Origin: Vagococcus allomyrinae
Lineage (GTDB): Bacteria; Bacillota; Bacilli; Lactobacillales; Vagococcaceae
Direction: 5' to 3'
DNA: 64,000 bases
Assembly (NCBI RefSeq): GCF_017829975.1
Contig: NZ_JAEEGA010000007.1
Coordinates: 149,242 to 213,241, forward strand
Shown: in pieces, positions 43,963 to 51,620 of the stretch
Numbering within the stretch: position 1 is the first letter of the stretch
Layout: each line of letters begins with the position of its first letter
Translations under genes and position numbers: made by a program
Notes under the pieces: generated by a model
The model's database searches: none
The model's input: the letters and a program-made list of their open reading frames with translations, nothing else
Told to the model about the DNA's origin: nothing

Positions 43963-44319
43963 TGTATCACCTCTTTCTAATCATACCTTTGCCTTCAATA
44001 GAATACAATCGAATCGCTATCAACAGCAAGGGATAAAGTTTCTCAACACGATACTTTTATTAAAAAAAGCTGAACGAGGCGTTGCCGTTGCTCTTATTGC
44101 TTTACTTCGTTGTCCCTTAACTCTAACGAATAAATTCGTAAGAATAACGGCAGCAATTAGAAACAAGGGACATCGAAGTCAGCCCTGAAAGAAAAATAGC
44201 AAAATAGTTAAGCGAAGCGTAGCGGTGCCTCGTGAAACTGGATCCAAACTACGATATTGAGAAAGTTTTATACTTTCCTATAAAGTAAAAAAAAAGATGA
44301 CTAGCTGTCATCTTATCAG
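43963..44319. repeat. Gene-free region with a long imperfect inverted repeat
   Basis: Left-arm segments at about 44033-44053, 44074-44087 and 44106-44118 match the reverse complement of right-arm segments at about 44165-44178, 44222-44233 and 44250-44270, around a centre ACGAAT-AA-ATTCGT (44126-44139). ACTTCGTTGTCCC matches the complement of GGGACATCGAAGT at 12 of 13 bases. No gene is seen. It may be a mobile miniature element or a structured RNA. Confidence 0.45.
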
Positions 44320-44328
44320 CTAGTCATC
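44286..44328 (-). terminator. Terminator after the MarR gene
   Basis: Minus-strand GATGACTAGCTG pairs perfectly with CAGCTAGTCATC, followed by nine or more T. The stem overlaps the stop codon of the MarR gene. Confidence 0.88.
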
Positions 44329-44772
44329 ATTATTTTTCCAGTGAAATTTTCGTTTATGCAATTTTTCAATTAACTCCAAAGATTCTAAAAAAGGTTGACG
44401 CTCATCGTCTGACAACCCTTCATAATCTTTCGATAAAACCTTTTCGTATTTATGATAGAGTTCAGTTGCCTGTTTTTTTCCAGTTTTTGTAAATGAGACG
44501 TAGTATAGACGCTTATCATCATTAGATTGTTGGCGCTCAATTAGATCTTCATCTAGGAGGCGTTTTAAGATACGACTTGTGTACCCTTTATCAAGGTCTA
44601 ACTCGTTTTCAATATCCTTCGCATACATTTGGCCATTCTCCAGTAATTCAAAAATAACTCGGATTTCATTAAAATTATAAGAATCGTCCGCCATTTCTTT
44701 TTCTAAATAGTTAATGTAATTCAAAAAATATTTAATAAACGAATTCATTCTTTGAATATCTTCTGGCATCAT
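44320..44772 (-). CDS. MarR-family transcriptional regulator
   Basis: The 150-residue winged-helix protein has MYAKDIENELDLDKGYTSRILKRLLDEDLIERQQSNDDKRLYYVSFTKTGKK (about 53-104) with the DDKR wing. AGGAGG lies 10 bases before the first of two adjacent ATG codons. It is divergent from the yccF gene and may control it. Ligand unknown. Confidence 0.88.
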   Translation of the reverse strand: MMPEDIQRMNSFIKYFLNYINYLEKEMADDSYNFNEIRVIFELLENGQMYAKDIENELDLDKGYTSRILKRLLDEDLIERQQSNDDKRLYYVSFTKTGKKQATELYHKYEKVLSKDYEGLSDDERQPFLESLELIEKLHKRKFHWKNNDD

Positions 44773-44985
44773 GGGTATCGTACCTCCTAAAAATTAACTT
44801 ATATACCTATCATACGTGTAATGGTTGACAATCACAACTGATAAGCGCTTTTTTATTAAATTAGTACATAAATGATAGAAAAAAATAATATATTTGTAAC
44901 CATTTTGACATAAAGATACTTCTCAAGGCCTATGAAATATTCATTTGTTTTTGATAAACTTAATCCATAAGGGAAGGTGATAACA

Positions 44986-45351
44986 ATGAATTTTTTGGGA
45001 AACTTAATCTGGTTTGTTTTAGGTGGTTTAGTTCAAGGAATCGGCTGGTTTCTGGCAGGTCTACTTTGGTGTATCACCATCATCGGTATCCCTGTAGGCT
45101 TACAATGCTTTAAATTTGCCTCCATTTCTTTTACACCTTTTGGTAAAGACGTGCGTTACGGTGGGGGAGCAGGATCTTTTTTGTTAAATATCATTTGGCT
45201 AATTGTAACCGGCATTCCAATGGCTTTAGTCTCAGTCATTTCTGGCCTATTAATGTGTATCACCATCATCGGCATTCCATTTGGCCTACAATCTTTCAAA
45301 ATGGCCAAATTAGCACTGATGCCTTTTGGTGCTGAAATTGTGCGAAGATAA
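44986..45351 (+). CDS. YccF-family (DUF307) membrane protein
   Basis: The 121-residue protein has two copies of one unit: CITIIGIPVGLQCFKFASISFTPFG (about 29-53) and CITIIGIPFGLQSFKMAKLALMPFG (about 91-115). These are the paired YccF domains, each with a membrane helix before it. The start at 44986 is set by GGAAGGTG; an in-frame GTG 9 bases before is part of that site. Function of the family is unknown, with possible ion transport. A terminator follows. Confidence 0.88.
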   Translation: MNFLGNLIWFVLGGLVQGIGWFLAGLLWCITIIGIPVGLQCFKFASISFTPFGKDVRYGGGAGSFLLNIIWLIVTGIPMALVSVISGLLMCITIIGIPFGLQSFKMAKLALMPFGAEIVRR

Positions 45352-45380
45352 ACAACTCTAAGAGCTGTTTATTCTGAGGA

Positions 45381-45406
45381 GGGCGGACCACAAGTCTGCC
45401 CTTTTT
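45381..45406 (+). terminator. Terminator after yccF
   Basis: GGGCGGAC pairs with GTCTGCCC (one G-U pair), followed by five T. Confidence 0.75.
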
Positions 45407-45504
45407 GATTTTCATCCTTATTATGTTCCTTTAGTGTCTTTGAACAACCTCAAAAAGGCTCAGTTATTAGAGTCACTCCTTCAGATACAACCTAATATTT
45501 CACT

Positions 45505-45543
45505 AAAAAAAGCCTCACGTTTGCAGCAACACAAACATGGGGC
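45505..45543 (-). terminator. Probable terminator of the 91-residue protein gene
   Basis: On the minus strand GCCCCATGTTTG pairs with CAAACGTGAGGC (one mismatch, one G-U) over an 8-base loop and is followed by seven T. Confidence 0.6.
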
Positions 45544-45645
45544 ACTTAACTTGAATCGGTGTAGCGAAATACCCCTTGATCTTTCCGCTCACTTCTTATC
45601 ATAGATTAAGTTCGCTTTTTCACAATAATTATTAAGCGTTTCCAA

Positions 45646-45921
45646 TTACAAACCACCTAAACTAGCTAAATGAAAGTCAATGGTGTAGTAACGGTAATCA
45701 CTTTTAGAATGCATCGATTTTTTATCTTTAAACTGACGAATCAATTCCAAGCGTTCTTCTTCTGTCACTTCTTCCCAATTTTCATCTGCCATTTTACAAT
45801 ACAGCCGAAAAGGCAATTGACTGTCCATATGAATCTCTAAAAACCCTTCTGGTTCACCCATCCCATGATATTCCACGTCATTAATAATGTCCCCTACGTA
45901 ATTCATGTACTTACTACTCAT
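45646..45921 (-). CDS. Hypothetical 91-residue protein
   Basis: I do not recognise this acidic, soluble protein. It contains DIINDVEYHGMGEPEGFLEIHMDSQLPFRLYCKMADENWEEVTEEERLELIRQFKD, which suggests a small alpha/beta fold, and no export signal. AGGAGG lies 12 bases before the ATG, and a likely terminator follows, so it is a real single gene. Neighbours (yccF and pnuC) give no hint. Confidence 0.6.
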   Translation of the reverse strand: MSSKYMNYVGDIINDVEYHGMGEPEGFLEIHMDSQLPFRLYCKMADENWEEVTEEERLELIRQFKDKKSMHSKSDYRYYTIDFHLASLGGL

Positions 45922-46066
45922 AACATTTTGACCTCCTATTTAATGTATTTACTGGTTAGTATACCTAAATTGTACTAAAAAATCGAATTATGTACAACTA
46001 AAAATCTACCTGTATCCATTTAATAACAAACAATTTACGCAAACAATAGATATAACAACTTTTTAA

Positions 46067-46129
46067 AACAATTAAATAACCTAACTTTTTTTAAGGTCCT
46101 CTTCTTTTTTATTAGGTTATCTAATTGTT
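46067..46129 (-). terminator. Long hairpin after pnuC
   Basis: A 19-base inverted repeat with two mismatches (46067-46085 against 46111-46129) surrounds a pyrimidine-rich loop of 25 bases. It lies 15 bases after the pnuC stop and probably protects or ends that transcript. Confidence 0.5.
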
Positions 46130-46144
46130 TAGCGATTTTCTTGT

Positions 46145-46912
46145 TTAATACATTCTTTTTTTTAGAGACAAACTCCACGCCACGTAGCCATAGATGCTGT
46201 TGATTAACAGAGCGATATTCATACCAATCATCGGAATATTTCCCAGTTGGCTCCACAAGATAATGCTAAAAATATTTACCAAAATCCAAATCAGCCATTG
46301 TTCTCTAAATCGCCTAGCCATCAAAACTGTTCCAACAATATTTAAGCTATTAGTAATCGCATCTGTGATTGGTGCATTACTCGATAACAGCATCAAAATA
46401 TATGCTGACCCACTATAGATAATCACAAAACAACCGATAGTTATCCCCCACTGTATTAAACTTAATTTTTCAGAAATGACTGCTACTCCATCTTCTTCAT
46501 CGTTTTGACTGTTGTTAACCCACGAATACAAGCCAGCAAATTGTGCACCAAAGAAAAAAGCGGCTAATGCTACTTCACCTAAAGCAAACGCATCTAGTGA
46601 CACAAAAAAGTAAAGGCCTGAGAATATTAAGCCAAAAATATAATTACTAATTTTTTGCTTAGCTCCCAAAAAAACACAACATATATTTGCCACTCCTGTA
46701 ATGACCGATAACCAAGCAGAGTCGTTGGTTAAGACGAATGTTGACATTTGGATAATTAGTAGCCCAACAAAATAAATAGCTTCATTTTTGGTGATACCCG
46801 CTAATTCATTTGCTAAAAATTTCCCTGGTGAATAATGTCCTTCTTCCATGAATAGCACTTTAACGTTTTTCCAAAACACACCTTGCCATCCTTGCTTAGT
46901 TTTTTCTTTCAT
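46145..46912 (-). CDS. pnuC: Nicotinamide riboside transporter PnuC
   Basis: The 255-residue membrane protein has about seven spans and PnuC features: the start ELAGITKNEAIYFVGLLI, SWLSVITGVANICCVFLGAKQKISNYIFGLIFSGLYFF (about 67-104), GLYSWVNN and AWSLSLKKR at the end. It imports nicotinamide riboside by facilitated diffusion, driven by its phosphorylation. It begins one base after nadR, whose product does that phosphorylation, so they form one unit. A shared palindromic operator lies upstream of nadR. Confidence 0.92.
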   Translation of the reverse strand: MKEKTKQGWQGVFWKNVKVLFMEEGHYSPGKFLANELAGITKNEAIYFVGLLIIQMSTFVLTNDSAWLSVITGVANICCVFLGAKQKISNYIFGLIFSGLYFFVSLDAFALGEVALAAFFFGAQFAGLYSWVNNSQNDEEDGVAVISEKLSLIQWGITIGCFVIIYSGSAYILMLLSSNAPITDAITNSLNIVGTVLMARRFREQWLIWILVNIFSIILWSQLGNIPMIGMNIALLINSIYGYVAWSLSLKKRMY

Positions 46913-48055
46913 TTAATATTCCTCCCAAAGTGACTTAAGTTTAAATGTCTCTATAATGACTTTTTTTGCTTGCTCATACCGTTCTAAAAAGACCAGAGCT
47001 CTATCTGCTGAATCACTAGACTCTAAACAGACCAATTTATCTCCATAACCGTATGCCTGATATGTCTCTATCAATTTATGATGAAAATCCCAACGGTACT
47101 GGTCTTTTGCACCACGCATATCACGAAAATGATCATCAATATAGTCCGTTGTAGGCGGAACAACTAAAATTAAGTCCCATTTAGTTCTAGCAATTGTCTC
47201 ATCATATAATGACAATAATTGCTGATGATCGACTCGTTCTTGATCGACTTCCAAAGATGAATAGACATAAGTTGTGATGGCGTCCGTATCAGCAAAGACA
47301 AGCCCGTTGTTACTTGTACCATTAATTTCTTTACTTGCCCGCATCCATTGACCTCTGATTAATTCAATATAATCATGAGTTGTAAGTTCTAAGTCATTAA
47401 CATTGTAGATTTCCTGATAATCTCGAGCATACTCCAAGGCAAAGGGACTTCCAAAATATCGTGCTAAATCTTTAACTAATGTCGTTTTACCTCCACTAGC
47501 AGCCCCAGTTATTAAGATATTATGACTAAAATGACGACGAAATGGACGAGTAATCATAGGCCAATAAATCAAAGGGAACTCCCTTATTTTAGATGCAGAT
47601 ACCCCTGAATCTTCTCTTTTTCGATAGCTAATTTTGGCATGATTTGTCATGACTGGATACTTCTCAAGTTCCTCTTGATAGACTTTTTCGCCTACATAAA
47701 AAGTCAAACCTGCTTGGCGATCTAAAACAGCCTGATCTACTAGCTCCATTACTCTTTGTAGCCATGGCTTCCAGCCTACTGGCATCGCAGGTAAATCTGT
47801 TTCATCTAATTTCGCCACATAGACGAGCGGATCATCTGCATACATTTCCCTTAAATACCTGAAGCGTTTCTGTAGATTTAAGCCGATTTTATCACCTCGA
47901 TCGCCATCACTCCCACTAACGACGACTACTACACCATCCTGTGAGCGTTTGGCTTGTGTCACAAGGTCAAGATGTTTAACATGGAACGGTGCAAATGACC
48001 CAAAAATAAGACCGATTTTTTCTCCCGCTAGCTTTTCTTTAAATAAATTACTCAT
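46913..48055 (-). CDS. nadR: NadR: NMN adenylyltransferase and ribosylnicotinamide kinase
   Basis: The 380-residue bifunctional enzyme has an N-terminal nucleotidyltransferase (GLIFGSFAPFHVKHLDLV, 15-32, with the H-x-x-H motif; SGVSASKIREFP near 150) and a C-terminal kinase with P-loop GAASGGKTT (184-192). It turns imported nicotinamide riboside into NMN and NAD. Unlike enterobacterial NadR it has no helix-turn-helix at the front. AAGGAG precedes the ATG. The gene starts 34 bases after a 43-base palindrome, the probable NrtR site. Confidence 0.93.
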   Translation of the reverse strand: MSNLFKEKLAGEKIGLIFGSFAPFHVKHLDLVTQAKRSQDGVVVVVSGSDGDRGDKIGLNLQKRFRYLREMYADDPLVYVAKLDETDLPAMPVGWKPWLQRVMELVDQAVLDRQAGLTFYVGEKVYQEELEKYPVMTNHAKISYRKREDSGVSASKIREFPLIYWPMITRPFRRHFSHNILITGAASGGKTTLVKDLARYFGSPFALEYARDYQEIYNVNDLELTTHDYIELIRGQWMRASKEINGTSNNGLVFADTDAITTYVYSSLEVDQERVDHQQLLSLYDETIARTKWDLILVVPPTTDYIDDHFRDMRGAKDQYRWDFHHKLIETYQAYGYGDKLVCLESSDSADRALVFLERYEQAKKVIIETFKLKSLWEEY

Positions 48056-48072
48056 ATTTTTTCTCCTTAAAA

Positions 48073-48093
48073 TTAAAGTTATTTTGACTTATA
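48073..48093 (-). promoter_or_regulatory. Degenerate second NrtR-type box upstream of nadR
   Basis: TTAAAGTT-N5-GACTTATA differs at three positions from TAAAAGTT-N5-AACTTTTA. It lies 18 bases before the nadR start and 27 bases (centre to centre) from the perfect box. Confidence 0.35.
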
Positions 48094-48131
48094 TACAAAT
48101 AAAAGTTAAAATAACTTTTATTTGTATATAA
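48089..48131 (-). promoter_or_regulatory. Palindromic operator upstream of nadR-pnuC (NrtR-type)
   Basis: Two 20-base arms are perfect reverse complements around three bases (AAA at 48109-48111). The inner part is TAAAAGTT-N5-AACTTTTA, and the outer part contains TATATAC/GTATATA. The same inner 21-base box lies upstream of the nrtR gene, so the site probably binds NrtR. Confidence 0.75.
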
Positions 48132-48151
48132 AGAATGACAGATACCACTCT

Positions 48152-48955
48152 TTATTTTATTTTATATACCTTAGCTGGTCGACCAGCTGTGGCACCACTA
48201 ACTTCTCCCGCCTCTTCCAATAAGTGACCAATTTTACGTCTGATATTGCTATTATCCGTCTCATTAAGCTTATCAGCATTAAATGTATTGTAGACTTCTC
48301 GAAATTCTTTAAGACTAAATGTTGAGCCAAGGACATTCATTACACGAAGATCATAGTTCAATTTATTCGCTACCCGAGTGAGAGCAGTGTGAACGATATA
48401 TTGATGATCAAAAGCAAAGCTAAGTTCACCGGATAAACGATCGCCGGATTCACGGTCTAAGACAAGTTCTTTCTGTGAGCTTTTTAACACAAAAGAGCCA
48501 TCAGCTAAGGTGTCGATCGTCACCCATTCAAAATCTTTAGCATCATCCCCTACCATAACTTCAGGCACCTCTGGTAAAAATACCATGTAGGCGATTGTTA
48601 TCACTCGCTGACGTGGGTCTCTTTCAGGAGCTGTGAACGTCTGTAATTGCTCAATATGATTAACAGTTAACTTGATACCAGTTTCTTCTTGTGTTTCCCG
48701 AATGCAGGCTTGATCAGAGGATTCTGCCCCATCGATAAAACCACCAACCAAAGCTAAACTGTCTTTGAATGGGTGCGCTTTTCTTCGAATGAACAAGAGC
48801 TTTAATTGATTGATTTCTCTATCAAAACAAAAAATCATGTTGTCAACTGTTACCGCTGGATTCTGATAATTTTTTGAATCAGTTTCCTGATACCACTTAA
48901 GAAATGTCTCTTCTGAACTTTCTTGTTCCATGTACTTTTTAGATTTCCCTATCAA
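48152..48955 (-). CDS. nrtR: NrtR: Nudix-related transcriptional regulator of NAD genes
   Basis: The 267-residue protein has a Nudix domain (about 35-165) and a C-terminal winged helix (about 170-265, ending GRPAKVYKIK). The Nudix box is intact: G72-x5-E78-x7-R86-E87-x2-E90-E91-x-G93. NrtR proteins bind ADP-ribose or NAD products and repress NAD salvage genes. It starts with TTG at 48955, set by GGTGAG 5 bases upstream; an ATG 24 bases inside lacks a site. The neighbours pnuC and nadR and matching boxes support this role. Confidence 0.85.
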   Translation of the reverse strand: MIGKSKKYMEQESSEETFLKWYQETDSKNYQNPAVTVDNMIFCFDREINQLKLLFIRRKAHPFKDSLALVGGFIDGAESSDQACIRETQEETGIKLTVNHIEQLQTFTAPERDPRQRVITIAYMVFLPEVPEVMVGDDAKDFEWVTIDTLADGSFVLKSSQKELVLDRESGDRLSGELSFAFDHQYIVHTALTRVANKLNYDLRVMNVLGSTFSLKEFREVYNTFNADKLNETDNSNIRRKIGHLLEEAGEVSGATAGRPAKVYKIK

Positions 48956-48971
48956 AACAACTCACCCCCAT

Positions 48972-48992
48972 TAAAAGTTAAATAAACTTTTA
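48972..48992 (-). promoter_or_regulatory. NrtR-type box upstream of nrtR
   Basis: TAAAAGTT-AAATA-AACTTTTA has the same arms and spacing as the core of the operator at 48100-48120. It lies 16 bases upstream of the TTG start of nrtR, so NrtR probably controls its own gene. Confidence 0.65.
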
Positions 48993-49044
48993 TTAATATT
49001 TAGTTTACTCTTTTCCATTGAACTTGTCAAATAAAAACCCAAAA

Positions 49045-49069
49045 AGCTTGCTGTACACGCCAGCAAGCT
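49045..49069 (-). terminator. Terminator after the uspA gene
   Basis: AGCTTGCTG and CAGCAAGCT pair perfectly, followed by TTTTTGGG on the minus strand. Confidence 0.75.
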
Positions 49070-49074
49070 AAAAA

Positions 49075-49521
49075 CTATTTCACCACTACTACGGTGCAAG
49101 GCGCATGATTTACGACGTAAGCCGCAGTTGAGCCAACTAAAACTCGAGTCAGTGCCCCTTTTCCGGTAGCTCCAACGATTATCAAGTCAATTTTCCGTTC
49201 CTCAGGAATCGTTTTTGTTAAATACTCCTTAACACTTCCCAATTCAACAATCGGAGTAATGTCATCTATACCGAATTCTCGGGCATCGTAGATCTTCTTC
49301 AGAATTTCTTTCTCAACTTCTTCTTTTTGTTTTTCAATGATTTCATGATAACTATACGGAAAGTCATAAACACTGTAAGCTATTTCTACATCATTAATGA
49401 TACACGCAACAAAGAGGTGAGCCTGATGCTCTTTTGACATATTTAAGGCTTCAACAAATGCTTTTTCAGATTGATCTGATCCATCAACTGCAACAAGAAT
49501 ATTCTTGTATCTCTTTTCCAT
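49075..49521 (-). CDS. Universal stress protein UspA family
   Basis: The 148-residue protein begins NILVAVDGSDQSEKAFVEAL and ends with the ATP-binding motif IVGATGKGALTRVLVGSTAAYVVNHAPCTVVVVK (GxxG-x9-GS/T), which places it in the ATP-binding Usp branch. AAGGAGG lies upstream of the ATG. It is a single gene with its own terminator. Confidence 0.93.
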   Translation of the reverse strand: MEKRYKNILVAVDGSDQSEKAFVEALNMSKEHQAHLFVACIINDVEIAYSVYDFPYSYHEIIEKQKEEVEKEILKKIYDAREFGIDDITPIVELGSVKEYLTKTIPEERKIDLIIVGATGKGALTRVLVGSTAAYVVNHAPCTVVVVK

Positions 49522-49578
49522 TGTAACCGCCTCCTTTTTATTTATTATAACACGAAGACCAGATACCTAACAAATAAG

Positions 49579-49629
49579 ACGATATTGCAAAAGGGTTTTA
49601 TTGCAAATGCAATAAAAATATCGTAATAT
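49579..49629 (+). promoter_or_regulatory. Promoter with nested palindromes of the MarR-paiA operon
   Basis: TTGCAA (49601-49606) and TAATAT (49624-49629) are 17 bases apart. A perfect 10-base dyad TTTTATTGCA-AA-TGCAATAAAA (49596-49617) covers the -35, and ACGATATT/AATATCGT (49579-49586, 49617-49624) encloses it. This is a likely MarR autorepression site. Confidence 0.6.
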
Positions 49630-49652
49630 TGAAGAAAAGGTGGTGACACAAC

Positions 49653-50102
49653 ATCAAAATTTTAAGAGAAATAGGCACTATTGCCAGGGCATTAGATTCC
49701 ATTAGTAATATTGAATTCAAAGAATATGACTTAACTAAAGGACAGTATCTCTATCTAGTTAGAATTTGTGAGAATCCAGGTATTATTCAAGACAAACTAG
49801 CTGATTATTTGAAAGTCGATTCTTCAACTGCGGCTCGTGCCATAAAAAAACTGGAAGATAATGGCTTCATAAACAGAGTTCTGCCTATCGACAATAAAAA
49901 AAATAAAGAACTCTTCTCTACAAGCAAAGGCCACTTAATCTATCAACAAATTATCAAAGAACATCTGTATTCTGAATCTATCGCCTTAACTGGTTTTTCA
50001 ACAGCTGAAGTAGCCCAACTTTTAAACCTGTTGCAAAGAGTTCAAAATAACATTGAATCTGATTGGCACTCAGTAAAAAAGGGCAATAAAAGAGACTATT
50101 AA
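49653..50102 (+). CDS. MarR-family regulator with apparent ATC start codon
   Basis: The 149-residue protein reads KILREIGTIARALDSISNIEFKEYDLTKGQYLYLVRICENPG, then DKLADYLKVDSSTAARAIKKLEDNGFI and DNKKNKELFSTSKG, a complete MarR winged helix. No ATG, GTG or TTG exists in this frame between the stop at 49644 and a TTG at 49809, which would cut off the recognition domain. The ATC at 49653 lies 9 bases after GGTGG, exactly where an ATG should be. So the gene either starts with ATC, as infC does, or has lost its start. It is followed after 23 bases by paiA. Confidence 0.75.
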   Translation: MKILREIGTIARALDSISNIEFKEYDLTKGQYLYLVRICENPGIIQDKLADYLKVDSSTAARAIKKLEDNGFINRVLPIDNKKNKELFSTSKGHLIYQQIIKEHLYSESIALTGFSTAEVAQLLNLLQRVQNNIESDWHSVKKGNKRDY

Positions 50103-50125
50103 AACAGAATGATAGGAGTAGTTAC

Positions 50126-50644
50126 ATGACCATCACAATAAAGCGTTGTATTTTAGAAGATTTAATCCCCCTCCAGCAAATAAGCATTGAAACTTATAAA
50201 GAAACATTTGAGGCCTATAATACGGTGGAAAATATGCATCTCTATCTTAACGACGCTTACAATTCGGAAAAATTGACAGCAGAATTGATAAACACTGATT
50301 CTGAATTTTATTTCATCTACGATCATCATCAGTTAGCCGGCTACCTTAAAATCAATACTGGCAAGGCTCAAACGGAAACCATATCTAAAAGCTCGCTTGA
50401 AATTGAACGAATTTATGTACGCTCGGCTTTTAAACGCCATGGTTTAGGTCACCATTTAATCGCGAAAGCAATCCAACTGGCTAAAGAAAAAAGAAAAGCA
50501 ACTATTTGGCTAGGTGTTTGGGAGCACAATGAATCCGCCAAACTTTTTTATTACAAAATGGGATTTACTCAAACAGGTAGCCACTCTTTCTTTATGGGAA
50601 AAGACGAACAAACTGACTACATTTTGACAAAAAAAATAACCTAA
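50126..50644 (+). CDS. paiA: PaiA-like spermidine/spermine N-acetyltransferase
   Basis: The 172-residue GNAT protein matches Bacillus PaiA: LIPLQQISIETYKETFEAYNTVENMHLYLNDAYNSEKL near the start, LEIERIYVRSAFKRHGLGHHLIAKAIQLAKE with the acetyl-CoA loop (R/K-x-x-G-L-G), and IWLGVWEHNESAKLFYYKMGFTQTGSHSFFMG. PaiA acetylates polyamines. AATAGGAG lies before the ATG. It is cotranscribed with the MarR gene, which fits control by polyamine or stress. Confidence 0.85.
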   Translation: MTITIKRCILEDLIPLQQISIETYKETFEAYNTVENMHLYLNDAYNSEKLTAELINTDSEFYFIYDHHQLAGYLKINTGKAQTETISKSSLEIERIYVRSAFKRHGLGHHLIAKAIQLAKEKRKATIWLGVWEHNESAKLFYYKMGFTQTGSHSFFMGKDEQTDYILTKKIT

Positions 50645-50711
50645 TATGGTCAGAAAATCAAAGCATTGGCAGATTGCTTTAAGTTAGCTGCTTTTCACTC
50701 ACTATTTTTTT

Positions 50712-50754
50712 AATGCTACACAGGATTTTCCACTTGAAAAATCCTGTGTAGCAT
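50712..50754. repeat. 18-base inverted repeat
   Basis: AATGCTACACAGGATTTT and its perfect complement enclose about 7 bases between paiA and the convergent membrane protein gene. Neither strand has a T run directly after it, so it is a terminator-like hairpin of uncertain activity. Confidence 0.5.
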
Positions 50755-50762
50755 TAAATTAA

Positions 50763-51101
50763 TTAGCGGCTAATTACCATTTTGCGCCATTTGAATTCAA
50801 ATATTAGCGAGATAACTACCAGATAACTGAGATACCCCATCATTAAACTAACCGAAGACACAACAAAAGGAGATATTAATGACACAACCAGCATTACAAT
50901 TGACACACACGCCAGGAAAAATAAACGTTTTCCTAAAAAACGATTCAACTGATAATTGTAAGTTTTATCTTTTAAATGCAACAGAGTTAACGGGTTATTC
51001 CAAATAACGTTAGGGAATTTGTACATGAGACTGCCAACCAAACTAACAATAGTAAAACCCAAGAATGGCCACCAAATCGTTATCACTTTCTTTCTTTTCA
51101 T
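50763..51101 (-). CDS. Hypothetical three-span membrane protein
   Basis: The 112-residue protein has three hydrophobic spans (about 8-26, 58-80 and 82-101) and a short polar stretch KDKTYNYQLNRFLGKR between the first two. I do not recognise the family; a distant link to the SdpI/DUF1648 C-terminal region is possible because of the L-N-R-F-L-G-K-R loop, but this is weak. The ATG is not preceded by a strong ribosome binding site. Convergent with paiA. Confidence 0.5.
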   Translation of the reverse strand: MKRKKVITIWWPFLGFTIVSLVGSLMYKFPNVIWNNPLTLLHLKDKTYNYQLNRFLGKRLFFLACVSIVMLVVSLISPFVVSSVSLMMGYLSYLVVISLIFEFKWRKMVISR

Positions 51102-51192
51102 AATTCACATTCATCATACATTGCTTTCTATACTCTGTCAACTTAGTCGAAATGACTTAAAATAGCTTGGATTTTTTCACTAGTTCATTCTA

Positions 51193-51221
51193 TTGACAAA
51201 AAGAACATACGTTCGTAGAAT
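51193..51221 (+). promoter_or_regulatory. Promoter with LexA/DinR-type SOS box
   Basis: TTGACA (51193-51198) and TAGAAT (51216-51221) have a 17-base spacer. Inside the spacer lies AGAACATACGTTCG (51202-51215), with GAAC-N4-GTTC as in the Gram-positive LexA operator. A LexA dimer there would block RNA polymerase, so the two downstream genes are probably SOS-induced. Confidence 0.7.
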
Positions 51222-51337
51222 TAGGACAGATTCAATATTTATCTATATGTTTAGTAAACTAGCCACCTATGGCTCGACCAGTCATTTCACTTAATGTGGC
51301 AAGCGACAATAAATCATAAAAAATGAGGAAGTGACAA

Positions 51338-51610
51338 ATGAAAACAAATCAAATTGGGATTGTCCATAGAATTAATCTCGTCAAAACCTTTCCCAACATG
51401 AAGGTAACATTTAATCTCGTTACCACAAAAGAAGTGATTCACTGTGTGGTCTCAAACAATGAGTTAGCACAACAATTCCTATTTCTCGATAATGGTACAA
51501 CTGAAATTGCTTGTTTTGGTTTTGTTAACCATCACAACCAATTAGACATTCAAAAAATGACCATTCGCAATCCCACTTCTTATATTCTGACATTTGCAAT
51601 GAAAGTCTAG
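51338..51610 (+). CDS. Hypothetical protein, probably SOS-regulated
   Basis: I do not recognise this 90-residue protein. It is rich in beta strands (IGIVHRINLVKTF, MKVTFNLVTTKEVIHCVV, IACFGFVNHH, YILTFAMKV), with no signal peptide or membrane span; an OB-like or other small barrel fold is conceivable but untested. GAGGAAG lies 9 bases before the ATG. The next gene starts 10 bases after its stop. The LexA-type promoter is 117 bases upstream, and no other promoter is obvious. Confidence 0.65.
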   Translation: MKTNQIGIVHRINLVKTFPNMKVTFNLVTTKEVIHCVVSNNELAQQFLFLDNGTTEIACFGFVNHHNQLDIQKMTIRNPTSYILTFAMKV

Positions 51611-51620
51611 GTGAATCAGC

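Noticed and set aside
46035-46256. 73-codon open frame on the minus strand overlapping the end of pnuC
   Set aside because: It lies mostly inside pnuC in another frame, has no ribosome binding site and ends in the AT-rich hairpin region.
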